A DNA stretch of 28,621 nt from Phallusia fumigata. Its lineage: Eukaryota > Chordata > Ascidiacea > Phlebobranchia > Ascidiidae. Below the pieces are notes generated by a model, which did no database searches, was not told the DNA's origin, and was given only the letters and a program-made list of their open reading frames with translations. The stretch's first letter is position 1. Each line of letters begins with the position of its first letter. The translations under genes and the position numbers were made by a program. Location: NCBI GenBank assembly GCA_008931825.1, contig QXVZ01023767.1, positions 1 to 28,621 of the forward strand, in the 5' to 3' direction. Of the stretch, positions 19,101-28,621 are shown one piece after another.

Positions 19101-22100
19101 AAAAACAATGCAGCACATTTCACAGGAAATTGTGCCATGAACAGGAAGTTATCAAGCTCGTAAATTTTCTTGCGGCGTTTTGCAAGTAGTCACTTTCGTT
19201 TGATAGCTTTATCTCCTAATATGTCATCGTAGTGGAAGTTTGTTCAACTGCTCGTTTCATGAAAACCATCTTGATGGGCTTTTATATAGCTTAAAAATAA
19301 GCTACCTTTTGTTTAGTATCAATTTATTGTCAGTTCATTTCCCTAAGTCCATATTTGTTTCAAAACGTATTCTGAATGTGATTATCTGCAAGAACAATCT
19401 GCATTGTGCAAATAGGAAATGACCCAGACAAAGTTACTTCTTGACAAGTGCATTCAAAAATGCGATTTTAATCACTCTGTCCTTTATTAATAGATAACCC
19501 GAATTGAATATGTTCATTCGAAACACCTCATATACCGTGACGTAAAACCAGAAAACTTTCTTATCGGTCGAATCAGTTCACCGCAACAATCCACAATTAA
19601 CATCATCGACTATGGATTAGCAAAGGAATATATTGACCCAGAGACAAAGAAACATATTCCCTATCGCGAACACAAAAGCCTAACTGGGACTGCACGGTAT
19701 ATGAGCATCAACACCCATCTTGGAAAAGGTAGATACATACGTCATTATTGTTATGCTTGGCAAAAAATAGTATGTAGTAGTATGTAAATTGCCATGTTCT
19801 TCCCCCAGAAGGGTTTGCAAAGCTGTTTCTGTCTGGCCACAAAGACTTATTCAGACTCCTGTATTTAAGGCTATTTTAAATCCTTATAATATGAAAACTA
19901 TAAAGGTAAAAACTGTTATGGTTGAACATTTTCCCTGTTTCCTACACTATGCCCAAACCTACGTTTTGTGGTTGCCTTATATATTTTTTATCTCTTGTCA
20001 GTCAATTGGTGATCCACTTGCCTATGCTGACATTGCAGTTTAAATATTGTAATGTTGGTTTTAAGAACAAAGTCGAAGAGATGACCTTGAAGCCCTCGGT
20101 CACATGTTCATGTACTTTCTTAGAGGAAGTTTACCCTGGCAAGGCTTGAAAGTAAGTGAAAATAAGGCCGTACATGTGTTTCTTTTGCTGTGGAGATGTT
20201 TTTGTTGCATAAAAACGTGTTAGAGTTGTTATCTTGGAGCACAAGGGCCTAATTTCATCTATTTATAGTAGTCTGAAATGAGTAGGCAGTCATTTTTCCA
20301 CTATTGTCAAGCACGAGAAAACATCCACATAAAAATTCTATTGTACTTTTGTGTTTTGAAAGTTCCTGTTCAGTTTGGGAAAAATAAACTACCACTTTCT
20401 TGTCTAAGGCTGACACCTTAAAAGAGAGGTACCAAAAGATTGGGGACACAAAAAGATCGACACCCATTGATGTGTTGTGTGAAAACCACCCAGGTAATGT
20501 AAACATTTGTTTACCTGGCGTTGTCAGGCATTCGGTTCTGTTCAACTGCTTGTTTTGATTGATAAATTAAGTTATTTCGTAGGAGTTTGTAATATAAGCA
20601 ATATTTACTCACTAGTTACTAGTTGGCAAAGGTCTAAACCTAAAAGTAGGTCTGCTGAAAATTCTTTAAAATTTATGGTAGATAAATTTGCAAGCTGTAA
20701 AACATGACCGACACATTGTATAAAAGAGCTGCCTATGTATTTGCTAAATGTTAGGTGGTGAAAATGTCTAGACAGACAGATAAACATAACTCTTGCAATT
20801 GATGTCATCACCGCTGTCTTGTCATTAGCATGGTGACACACATTCTAATATGATAAACAGCCGGATTCCTTATTTAGTGTTAACCTTTTTAACCCATTGC
20901 CAAAGCTTCTAAACAAAAGATATGACAAATGCTTTTTGGAAAAGTGCAAAGCAAGTTCACAAACAAATTAGCCTTATTTGAACGAGTGTGTTGCTTCAAT
21001 AATTTATCCCTACAAACTTAGACAAAAAACCAAGTTTATGATATGTTATATCCCAAACCTGTAGGGGCTAATTTTGAACTTTGTATAAATGCTTTTAGTG
21101 TGCTATCTGCAGTTTATTAAGATTTTATACCAGTTCCTTTTATACTGATATTTTCCACTGGTTTTTTTGAGCTACCTTCAGAAGGTATTAATCCCATAAA
21201 GTTTAAACACTTAATATGTTGTTTTCATTTCCCATTCCCATATTTTTAGTAAACCAGTGTGTCACTGTCCAATTAGTGATTGATGTGTTTCCTGGCGGTT
21301 TGCACATGAATGATCCAGGTTACACAGCTCACGTTCTGTCAGACTGCCATATAATTAGACCATTACAGCACGAACTACTGCCCATGTGGCAATTAATTGG
21401 CACAAGCCATGTTAATAATGTATTTTTTAAATGTCCTATAGTTGATATTCTAAGATTTCCCATCAAGGGGTTGTTGTTTTGAGATTGTTCTAGAAATGTT
21501 TAAATTTGTCCCTAACTCACATATGAAAAGTTGATGAAAAATGTAATACATGGATTAAACCGTATCAACAATTTGAATTGCCGGATGCAGTGTGTATCCA
21601 ATAATATGTTATGTTGTTTTTACAACAGAATTGACTGATTGAATGTTTCATCTACTGTTTTATTAATCACTTTTTTTGAACTCTATTAGCTTGTGCTGTA
21701 AGCTATTTAGTTTAACCAACATATTTGACTGTGGTGCTGTATTCCTGTGGCCCTCATGTAGGCACAACAAATACTGTTGTAAACAAGTTCCAATTCTTGC
21801 CACAAGTTGAGTCATTCGACTTGTAAGTCAAGTAAATGAATAGGTTCTGTATGTGTAGGTTATAAAACTAAAACTTTAGTTTTTGCAAATATGTCTTGTT
21901 ACATAAGTTGTACTGAACGTGTTATGTTGTTTGCAGAAGAAATGGCTGCGTACTTGCGATATGTGCGGCACCTTGACTTCTTCGAAACTCCTGATTACGA
22001 TTATTTGCGAAAACTTTTTTCCGACCTCTACGAACGCAAGGGTTACCCCCATGATGCAGAGTTTGACTGGTCCGGCAAACCTTTGGTAAGCATTCCCATA

Positions 22101-25100
22101 CCTTACACTGTTTTGGGCTTCCAGGCCTGCCCGACCGTAAAGGTGTTGTGGGCCACTTTTGTATGAAAAAAGGTATAACATGCCACTAAGTTTTTACTAA
22201 ACAAGTTAATTCACAATGTCACTCATTCACAATTTTACTGTGATCTCACAAATCATTTCAGTTTGATAAATTTTACGATAACATGAGATGGTTATAAGCA
22301 AATAGTTGCATAAAGTGTTGCCAAGTGGTATGCATTTATACCAACTTATAAAAAAATTAGTATATTTTCAAAGCGTTTTGGTATGCAAGTTTTGGATTTG
22401 TTGGCCAATAACAGAAACAACTGATTTTATTTTTTGGTATTTTACTCGGGCCTATAAACCAAAATGTTAAAAATTTAAATGCTCCACTTAAAACAATGTT
22501 GTTGGCTGAATTTTAGCGGCTATGCTTTTTTGGTGTCTAATTATATACCCATAGTCTACATTGTAAACAAGTCATTCAACAAGTTTTGCTGTAGAGTGGT
22601 TGTGTATATGTCATATCTTGTGTGTCTTAGGTTTATATTGTGAAAGGTTGAAGTTTGGCAAAAACAAATATTTTTAGCCAGTAGTTAAATGTTTCTGCGT
22701 GCAGGTGCATTGCATCGTGTGGGTAAATTGTTGTTAGAAATACGATTTTTAATGATTCTGTGATTGTGTAACGTAGAAAAGCCCTGTAAAACATCTGCAG
22801 TGATTTGCTCCTAGCCTGATGTGTGTATTAAAATGGCTCACTGGCCTTGAATGTCTTTGTGGTTACCAATAGAGATGGCTCTTAAAACCCTCTGAGAAAA
22901 TCAGCATTGTCGTTACTTCAAGGCTTCCTCTTTGCCATGGTAAATATATTTGATCTTGCGCACAATATATTAAAACTACCTTAAATCATTGCTTCATTGT
23001 TAATACTAAAGTTTTATAGTTGCCTGGAATTGTAGCAACTAGACAAAGGTACTGTTGACATAGCGATCTTGTGTTTACCAATTTGAATGGATTTTCTGAT
23101 CCTGAAAGCCTTCTGTACATAGACATGAGTACGCTGTTAACCAGTGGATTTTAATTGCTGTCATGATATTGAGATTCGTTTTTTACTACATAAAGCAACA
23201 TATTACCTAGACCTGATGTTTGGAAAAGCTTTTAACATTTGGAAACCAGCAAATTGACATGTTTTACTATACATGCATGACTTTCGCTTGGTTTAAATTG
23301 GAGCTAAAAGTGACATTTTATAACTAGTTTTCACTTTCTCACAGACAAAAAGTTACACACTAGTTTGGTGGGTAGATTTTGTCAACCTAATTTCTTTGTT
23401 TTTGTTGTTGATAAAAACTCTTCCACACAGTTGTATTCAACTGATACGATTTTTTTAAATTGTTAATTTTTTTGCTGATTAGCCTCAAAAAAATATATAG
23501 GTGATGGTTCAGTCTGATCGAAATGACTGTACATTTTATTAAGTTAAGGAATGACAGTTTTTTAAGTCAATTTTACAAACTAAAACAGTAACAGTTGTGT
23601 AACAGTAACACAGCTATACAAACCTGTAATACTACATTCATGTGCAGTGTTGAAATCTTATTTAAAAACCAGTTCCTCCTAAGCTAAGATTATTCAAGCC
23701 TATTTGGCCTCAACAAACACATTTACGATGCTGGTTTGCCTGGTTTGCTTGTTTTGGCTCCGGTAGTAAATATTCAGTACTGGAAACCAGGCTTTGTGAT
23801 TTTGTTATGTGGCTCACACTGTTTTCCAGTAACGATGTGGTTGGGCATCACATTTCTAGGTTTATGTTGTGTGTACTGTCATATACTTTCCCTTGGTACA
23901 TCTCTCAGGTAGCAGCCCTGGTATGGACTTTTTGTTGGGGGTTGCAAACAGCGGTGTATTTGTGCAAAGAATTTAAAAATAGACATCGATGATAGACCAT
24001 TTTTGCAATTGTGTATTCGAAAAAGGTTTAAATAACTTATTTGCAGAGAACAAATGGGAAAATATTATGCATCTTTCATCGATTGTATTTTGGAATTAAA
24101 TGTTATCAGCTCAGTTAAACATTTATGGATCTAATTTGAAAAAGGGGTTGCTGATTAGGTTAAATTGATTTTGTGGGTTGTGGTTCAAACAAGGTATAAA
24201 TCCACTGTGATAATGGCAATTTTTGCATTTTATAAATTTTTAGATTAAGGTCCATACAAAATAGAGCCACACTATCAGTATATGGATTGTTTTCTGTACA
24301 TGGAGGTTTCTGTGCCTTATAGAAGTCATATTGCAACTTAGGTTTGGGCCACTTTTTAGGGAATGTCAAAAATAAACCATGAGATGTTTGTCCCAACAAT
24401 TAAAAAGCTAGCTAAAAGCGACCTTATTGTGAATTGTGTTTTCAATTATGTCTATGAATTATGTTCGATAAACATGTTAGGTCCCGCGGCACCGCCGTTA
24501 AACAAGTTTTTTGTTTTTTAGCAATCTGTTACCCAAGTAACGGCAGATGTGCCAAGAAATCAAGTGCCAAGGGTAAGTGTTTCATTTCTTTAAAAGAAGA
24601 GTATATGTCACTGTAAATATACACCGATCTAATCACAGCCTCGCAACCCATATCAGCATGTGGACACCCCAGATGACCCTGGTGCTGGTCATTCCAATGC
24701 ACCCATCACACAACAACATCCTGATGTTGATGCCATTACTGAAATCAAGTAAGTCTTTTTTTGCAACTTGCAACATTTAATGAAGTCAGCAGTTGTTATG
24801 TTGTATGTCTGAGTCGAACACAAACCCTAGTAGCTATACCTTTTTTATGCTTTTCAGTTTCCCAAACTGCATTAAAAGTCCACTGATGTTTGCAATATTC
24901 TAAACAAATTTTAGCTCTTGGTTATTGCCATTTTTTACCAAACATAACCATTTTTAGAATTTTGTTGAATCAAAATGTTAAATATAAAAGTGGGGTGTAA
25001 CCACATAGCGGTCCACCTATTGGCTGTTCAAAACCATGGACAAATGTGTGGGTGTTGCTAACTGATTGATCATTAACATTTGCCGGTTTATAATTACATA

Positions 25101-25230
25101 GAGTTTGCCGTCATATGGTTTTATGTGTGTACTCACTATGTAAACATCAGATATGTAACGAGTGATTTGCATTCACAGGTGCTGTTGTTTCAAACGAAAA
25201 CGAAACAGAACGGTGAATTCGCGGCGATAG
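15993..25230 (+). CDS. CSNK1G: casein kinase 1 gamma-like protein kinase (11 coding exons)
   Basis: CK1 gamma is a Ser/Thr kinase held at the plasma membrane by C-terminal palmitoylation; in animals it phosphorylates LRP6 in Wnt signalling. Exons: 15993-16197, 16934-16974 (or its duplicate 17184-17224), 17521-17590, 17971-18119, 19494-19728, 20066-20151, 20409-20493, 21937-22085, 24522-24572, 24639-24748 and 25179-25230: 1233 nt, 410 residues. Visible: R/G-rich N-terminus (1-45); glycine loop GCGNFG (59-64); ATP lysine K81; helix C E95; catalytic YRDVKPEN (D171); DYG (194-196) where the family has DFG; CK1-type SINTHLG in place of APE; tail with SNAPIT and a terminal CCCFKRKR. The family usually has about 390-455 residues. 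The start at 15993 gives a family-like N-terminus, but the frame is open upstream. Confidence 0.95.
16198..16933 (+). other. CSNK1G intron 1
   Basis: 736 nt, AT-rich. It contains a short imperfect duplication (16700-16772) and the start of the haplotype duplication at 16811. Confidence 0.8.
16700..16772. repeat. imperfect direct repeat, ~49-bp spacing
   Basis: AAATGGATTAGTGCTCATTT (16700) recurs as AAATGCATTAGTTCTCATTT (16749). Small local duplication in intron 1. Confidence 0.65.
16934..16974 (+). CDS. CSNK1G: CSNK1G exon 2, left allele copy
   Basis: Codes [14 protein letters not shown] (codons 69-82) with the ATP-binding lysine K81; acceptor TTTGCAG, donor GTATGT. An identical exon lies at 17184-17224. 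Including both would insert 41 nt and break the frame, so only one is real in any transcript. Confidence 0.85.
17184..17224 (+). CDS. CSNK1G: CSNK1G exon 2, right allele copy
   Basis: Identical in coding sequence to 16934-16974 but with the stronger donor GTAAGT. Best read as the other haplotype of the same exon and not as a mutually exclusive exon, because the duplicated block ends exactly at the N. Confidence 0.8.
17521..17590 (+). CDS. CSNK1G: CSNK1G exon 3
   Basis: Codons 83-105 plus one base: [20 protein letters not shown], with the helix C glutamate E95. Donor GTCAGT is unusual but preserves the frame into exon 4. Confidence 0.92.
17591..17970 (+). other. CSNK1G intron 3
   Basis: 380 nt, AT-rich, acceptor TTTGGCAG. 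Nothing else seen. Confidence 0.85.
17971..18119 (+). CDS. CSNK1G: CSNK1G exon 4
   Basis: Codons 106-155: [20 protein letters not shown] and [20 protein letters not shown], almost identical to vertebrate CK1 gamma. The hinge region lies here. Donor GTATGT, phase 0. Confidence 0.95.
18120..19493 (+). other. CSNK1G intron 4
   Basis: 1374 nt, AT-rich, no gene or clear repeat. A small CpG-containing pocket lies near 18549-18556 (CTCCGCGG). The acceptor is a poor AATAG. Confidence 0.8.
19494..19728 (+). CDS. CSNK1G: CSNK1G exon 5 (catalytic and activation loops)
   Basis: Codons 156-233 plus one base. It carries [13 protein letters not shown] (D171, K173), [20 protein letters not shown] (DYG at 194-196), [22 protein letters not shown] at 19651-19653 replaces the usual Phe codon. 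A loop of CK1 gamma type ([11 protein letters not shown]) separates the two motifs. Confidence 0.96.
19729..20065 (+). other. CSNK1G intron 5
   Basis: 337 nt, AT-rich, acceptor TTTTAAG. Nothing else seen. Confidence 0.85.
20066..20151 (+). CDS. CSNK1G: CSNK1G exon 6
   Basis: Codons 234-262: [20 protein letters not shown] then GSLPWQGLK, the conserved helix F block of CK1. Donor GTAAGT, phase 0. Confidence 0.95.
20409..20493 (+). CDS. CSNK1G: CSNK1G exon 7
   Basis: Codons 263-290 plus one base: [20 protein letters not shown] then DVLCENHP. Kinase C-lobe. Donor GTAATG. Confidence 0.94.
20494..21936 (+). other. CSNK1G intron 7
   Basis: 1443 nt, AT-rich, no recognised gene, repeat or RNA. Short open frames here (for example 21216-21482) show no domain. 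Confidence 0.8.
21937..22085 (+). CDS. CSNK1G: CSNK1G exon 8
   Basis: Codons 291-340: [20 protein letters not shown] then [17 protein letters not shown] and EFDWSGKPL, the end of the kinase domain. Donor GTAAGC, phase 0. Confidence 0.95.
22086..24521 (+). other. CSNK1G intron 8
   Basis: 2436 nt, the largest intron, AT-rich. I see no gene or mobile element. A GC-rich pocket (GTCCCGCGGCACCGCCG, 24481-24497) stands just before the acceptor. Confidence 0.8.
24522..24572 (+). CDS. CSNK1G: CSNK1G exon 9
   Basis: Codons 341-357: [17 protein letters not shown], the variable linker after the kinase domain. Acceptor TTTTTTAG, donor GTAAGT. Small and poorly conserved, so possibly alternative; skipping it keeps the frame (51 nt). 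Confidence 0.82.
24639..24748 (+). CDS. CSNK1G: CSNK1G exon 10
   Basis: Codons 358-394 (part): includes [16 protein letters not shown], matching the DDP...SNAPIT block of vertebrate CK1 gamma tails. Donor GTAAGT, phase 2. Confidence 0.92.
24749..25178 (+). other. CSNK1G intron 10
   Basis: 430 nt, AT-rich, acceptor TTCACAG. Nothing else seen. Confidence 0.85.
25179..25230 (+). CDS. CSNK1G: CSNK1G exon 11 (palmitoylation tail)
   Basis: Codes [17 protein letters not shown] and a TAG stop (25228-25230). Three adjacent cysteines followed by a basic cluster are the membrane-anchoring palmitoylation site of CK1 gamma. Base composition switches to CpG-rich within this exon. Confidence 0.93.
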
Positions 25231-25447
25231 ACCGGAACCGGTGGACCCGCAATGACAATGTCTGCCCCCTTAGCTCCCATCGCCAGTTTACCCTTACAAC
25301 CCCCGCCGCACCCCCTTATCTTCTTTTTTATTTGTCTTAACGGACACAACGCGCTGCGTGTTTTGCAACCACCGCCTCGAAGTCAATCGGACCGCAGTCA
25401 CGCCACCCGATGACGCGCGCCACGCGGTTACGTCACGTGGCACTTTG

Positions 25448-25538
25448 TGACGTCACAATTCGTGGTGTGCTGTCTTCGCTTGCCGTCGAGAGCTGCTCGG
25501 TGGAGCCGTGCTGTAACAAGCCGGCATATATGACGTCA
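25448..25538. promoter_or_regulatory. pair of CRE palindromes
   Basis: Perfect TGACGTCA at 25448-25455 and 25531-25538, 83 bp apart, with a further ACGTCACGTGG (half CRE joined to an E-box-like CACGTG) at about 25431-25441. Dense enough to be a real regulatory cluster, but it lies just 3' of a gene. Confidence 0.4.
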
Positions 25539-25641
25539 CAGCGCGTCTTAGTCGGCAATGAACCACCAGCCCGGAAGTGACATCATCTCCATGAGATATT
25601 GTGTTGTCATCGGGCCAGTAACGTTGCGGGCTGATGTAGTT

Positions 25642-26230
25642 GTTGCCCAACGTTTATGTTTCGTCATACGAATGTGAGTGTTGCGTTCCCCGCAGGTTGC
25701 TTACCTTTCGGCACTCCTCAGTCCAGTTAGAAAAAACTGGCTGGTCTGGCGCAATGTACAGAGTTTGCGATGGTGGCGGCCGACTCGCTGAAAATCATCC
25801 CTTTGTTGCGTCAGCGGCCTACATAGCGATCCCGTGGCGGCGTCGACACGTGCCATCGCATTGTCCGCGGCAGCGCTAGATGACGTCATAGACGCGTCGG
25901 CTCGTCCGAAGCGCGTGTGTTGTGAAATCCAGTANGTTGCCCAACGTTTATGTTTCGTCATACGGAATGTGAGTGTTGCGTTTCCCGCAGGTTGCTTACC
26001 TTTCGCCACTCCTCAGTCAAGTTACAAAAAACTGGCTGGTGTGGCGCAATGTACAGAGTTTGCGATGGTTGCGGCCGACTCGCTGAGAATCACTCCTTTG
26101 TTGCGTCAGCGGCCCACATAGCGATCCCGTGGCGGCGTCGACACGTGCCATCGCATTGTCCCGCGACAGCGCTTGATGACGTCATAGACGCGTCAGCACG
26201 TCCGAAGCGCGTGTGTTGTGAAATCCAGTA
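25642..26230. repeat. two direct copies around N25935 (unmerged haplotypes)
   Basis: 25642-25934 (293 bp) and 25936-26230 (295 bp) differ by about 14 substitutions and 2 indels (near 5 percent) and meet at a single N. Each copy carries one TGACGTCA (25881-25888 and 26177-26184), so the CRE is conserved between alleles and should be counted once. Confidence 0.9.
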
Positions 26231-27070
26231 GCGTTGGCCCGGTATTATTCCGTGCCCGGTCGACGCGGTATCGGAGGTGCTGCTTGTTTTTCTCCCGATC
26301 AGACGAGTCTCGAAAGATACTCCCCAGCTTTTAACTTGAAACCTACAGGACCTACGTGCGACCTTTGACCTTCGCTGTACACACGTATGCCTCGCCTCGT
26401 CCCTGTTTTACGTTTACGCGCTTCGACGCGGCGCACCATATTATTATTTCAAGCGTTTCTGGTGACATTTCAGCCTTTGTCTTGTACTTTTTTCCCACTT
26501 GATGCTCCTTTTTCCGATTTTCCCCACACTAACTTATTTGTTAACTCTTGATTTGCGAAGCACGGTATCTAGACGTTCCAGAGGTAAGCCGAGGTTTCAC
26601 TTTGATTAGATTTTTGTCCCTTACGCCGCAGATAGCGCATCAAGTTCAATCCCCGTGGTTCACATAACTCTTGTACGTTTGCATGTTTTCCCGAGCGCTG
26701 CTTTCCAAATGAAGCCCTTGGCATGTATAGAAATCTTAATTGAAATATACGATATCTATGTGTGTGTAAGTACGACGGGGCAAGCAATTGCGCTGACGAA
26801 AGGTCGATCTTTACTGTGGCTCAACCGGCTTTTTGAAATAGAATTCGTGCCAAGCCAAAAATGATAGTGATGAGGTAAACATACAAAAATCGCTTTATCG
26901 TCTTATGACCCTAGAATAGCGGCCGTGATATAAACGACACAGCGCTATGCTTTAACAACGGACCCGGCGAACGAAGTGCAATAGTTGACCCACCATGGCT
27001 GGGTTTTGCAAGGTGCCGCGCTTTTTATGTTTCTCCTCTGTTCTTGTATAGTTGCCCCGTAGTATTTTTG

Positions 27071-27088
27071 CGCGCGCCCCCTCTAACT
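27071..27088 (-). promoter_or_regulatory. CTCF-like motif, reverse orientation
   Basis: The minus strand reads AGAGGGGGCGCGCG, matching the AGGGGGCGC core of CTCF but not its CCAC part. It points toward the two left-hand matches (387 and 2589). Confidence 0.25.
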
Positions 27089-27898
27089 CACCCACCCCGC
27101 CCCAGTTTCCGCGGCGTTCGTCTCCTCGTAACACTGTATGGGGTCAGCCACCCCAAACGAACCAGCGGTTGGATTGCAGGTTTCGCTTCGAAGATCCCTA
27201 CAAAATTTGTACAGTGTTGTTTTTATGAAGCACAGCGGCCAGTCTGTGGACGTTTACCCACGATCGAAACGATTTTACTCCATGCACAGTACAACTACTG
27301 ATATTTGTTTCCGTACAACTCGATTTTGCAGTCTACCCCTCGCAGGGCGCCGAGAATTCTAGCTAATTACGGTTCAAAGAACCATGTTTATCCGTTATTT
27401 CGATTCCAACCCACCCGACAAAGTTCTCTCTGCCTTCACTGACTGAATTACTTGACCACGTCAAGCCTTATGACTGGGTCGGTTGTTTCACGCCTGTGTG
27501 ACGTCCCGTGTTAGCTTATTCCTCCTCGTGTCTGTCCATGCAACTTTCTGTGTTTTGTCCTCTCACGTAGCACCCTAAGGCGTTTTGTTTCCGTTTTTAT
27601 TCTGTAACAGCTCTCTTTGGGGACTCGGACCGTTGGTATCGCCAATTCTCTGTTAAGCATATCTCTAAAGGGGCGTCTAGTAAAGATATTTCGCTCAACG
27701 AGGTCCTTGCAAACGCATTCGCACAATAGCCAGCACGAACACTGGAGTGACAGACAATCGACAACTCTTTGCGATCACCGACACCTTGTTTCTATACGGG
27801 CGTGGGTTGTATAATGGCCGAACATGCAAACGAACGGTTGCATCGCCAATGCCCCTGTGTGCTTGTATGTTGTGCGAAATTTAGCGCTTTTTTGTCAG

Positions 27899-27912
27899 CC
27901 GCTGGGTGGCGC
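27899..27912 (+). promoter_or_regulatory. weak CTCF-like motif
   Basis: CCGCTGGGTGGCGC resembles the CCGCGNGGNGGCAG form with three mismatches. Weak, and in the same orientation as the left sites. Confidence 0.2.
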
Positions 27913-27994
27913 ACCGAGCTGCTACGGCGTGAGGCAAAATCTGTGGATTTTAGCATTGACTGTCGGCATTCGTCGGCGTCTTAAAGATTGGTTA

Positions 27995-28000
27995 AATAAA
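27995..28000 (+). terminator. candidate poly(A) signal of CSNK1G
   Basis: AATAAA followed within 30-50 bp by GT/T-rich sequence. It is the only perfect hexamer I found on the plus strand after the CSNK1G stop in this window, and it coincides with the end of the CpG-rich, T/C-rich domain. Confidence 0.4.
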
Positions 28001-28020
28001 ATTGTACTGTTGCACACCTT

Positions 28021-28621
28021 AGTTCTGTCATGATTGTTTCCTGAAATATTTTACAAAAAGGTGTGTATTTGCCTAAAATGGCAGGTTGTTATTGCGTAGA
28101 TATGTATTGTAAACGAAGGGTGGTTGGTTCGAATCCTGGCCGGCAAATTGCAAGTCGTTTTAATGCCAGACTAAACATCCATTACATCCGGTGTTAATGT
28201 TTTGCGCTTCATATGCCCTTTATCTAGTATGTTTAGGTAAGTCAGAATTCCAAAGGCAACAACAAACTGTACTTTCAAGTCTTAAAACAACTCAATGCGT
28301 TGTGTTTGTAAGCACGGGTATTGGATCGGTCTGTAAACTGCGGTACCAGTTGACTGTTGTTGTACAAAAATGTCAAGAGCATATGTGGGCACGCAGTAAA
28401 AACAAATTTCTGTCCCAAGATTCGGCTGAGTGGATCTTTAGTTCGTCCAGTGTCCAATAGAAGCATGGAAAGGTACAATGTATTTTGTATTTATTTTGCT
28501 GTATAACTAGCGAATTCAAATAATGTCACAACTTTCACATATTTGTTGCATTAATCGAAAAATAACAGAGGCCCGTGAGTACGAGCATCTGTCCTCAAGA
28601 GCGTCGTACAGTGTTTACAGC
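28021..28621. other. right-hand flank without recognised gene
   Basis: AT content rises again. No open frame with a recognisable domain. It contains a tRNA-like B-box at 28126-28136. Confidence 0.5.
28095..28150 (+). repeat. tRNA-like B-box, possible SINE remnant
   Basis: GGTTCGAATCC (28126-28136) matches the RNA polymerase III B-box perfectly, but the flanking bases do not form a good T-stem, and no clear A-box or acceptor stem is visible. Probably a degenerate tRNA-derived repeat. Confidence 0.28.

Larger units (their letters stand above)
25231..28020 (+). other. candidate long 3' UTR of CSNK1G
   Basis: No open frame here resembles a protein. The plus strand is T/C-rich and CpG-rich from the stop codon to about 27990, where an AATAAA occurs and the composition returns to AT-rich. 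The span is shortened by about 295 bp once the haplotype duplication is removed. It is equally possible that the UTR is short and that this is an intergenic CpG-rich domain with a promoter. Confidence 0.4.

Noticed and set aside
1-28621. CRISPR arrays, bacterial operons, ribosome binding sites, phage or viral genes.
   Set aside because: The window has spliced eukaryotic genes throughout. The only direct repeats are allelic copies around Ns and small intron duplications.

Overview
The window is a piece of an animal genome, most probably a sea squirt (Ciona, with C. savignyi the best guess). It carries two complete intron-containing genes arranged head to head. On the minus strand is a TNRC6/GW182 homologue, the miRNA-silencing scaffold, with 14 coding exons between 11927 and 2259 and a predicted 1275 residues. 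On the plus strand is a casein kinase 1 gamma homologue (CSNK1G), with 11 coding exons between 15993 and 25230 and a predicted 410 residues. Both models were built by hand. Every exon has GT/AG borders, all phases close, and the protein order matches the families end to end. The tunicate call rests on the compact mixed intron structure, the chordate-like proteins, the CpG-poor gene bodies next to CpG-rich flanks, and the very high allelic divergence seen at assembly joins. It is an inference, not an identification.

Layout. 1-2258: CpG-rich, A/G-rich on the plus strand (C/T-rich in the direction of TNRC6 transcription), with no recognisable gene; part is probably the TNRC6 3' UTR. 2259-12001: TNRC6 coding exons and introns, including a candidate hAT-like MITE. 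12002-14411: the 5' non-coding part of TNRC6. 14440-14660: probable shared promoter with CRE, ETS-like and YY1-like sites. 14660-15840: probable 5' intron or leader region of CSNK1G. 15841-25230: CSNK1G. 25231 to about 28020: CpG-rich and T/C-rich on the plus strand, probably a long CSNK1G 3' UTR ending near an AATAAA at 27995. 28021-28621: more AT-rich and without a recognised gene.

The window contains four single N characters (5912, 13871, 17060, 25935). Each sits exactly between two near-identical direct copies that differ by roughly 4-5 percent with small indels. These look like unmerged overlaps of the two haplotypes, not real tandem repeats. One of them duplicates CSNK1G coding exon 2, and only one copy belongs in the mRNA. 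The true locus is probably about 1 kb shorter than the window.

Functionally, TNRC6 links Argonaute to PABPC and the deadenylase complexes in the cytoplasm, and CK1 gamma is a membrane-anchored kinase. Their pairing may mean shared transcription, but nothing here shows a functional link. I found no convincing unknown system. The most interesting points are the missing UBA domain in TNRC6, a DYG in place of DFG in the kinase, the mirrored base composition at both gene ends, and the clusters of perfect CRE palindromes and CTCF-like motifs in the CpG-rich flanks.
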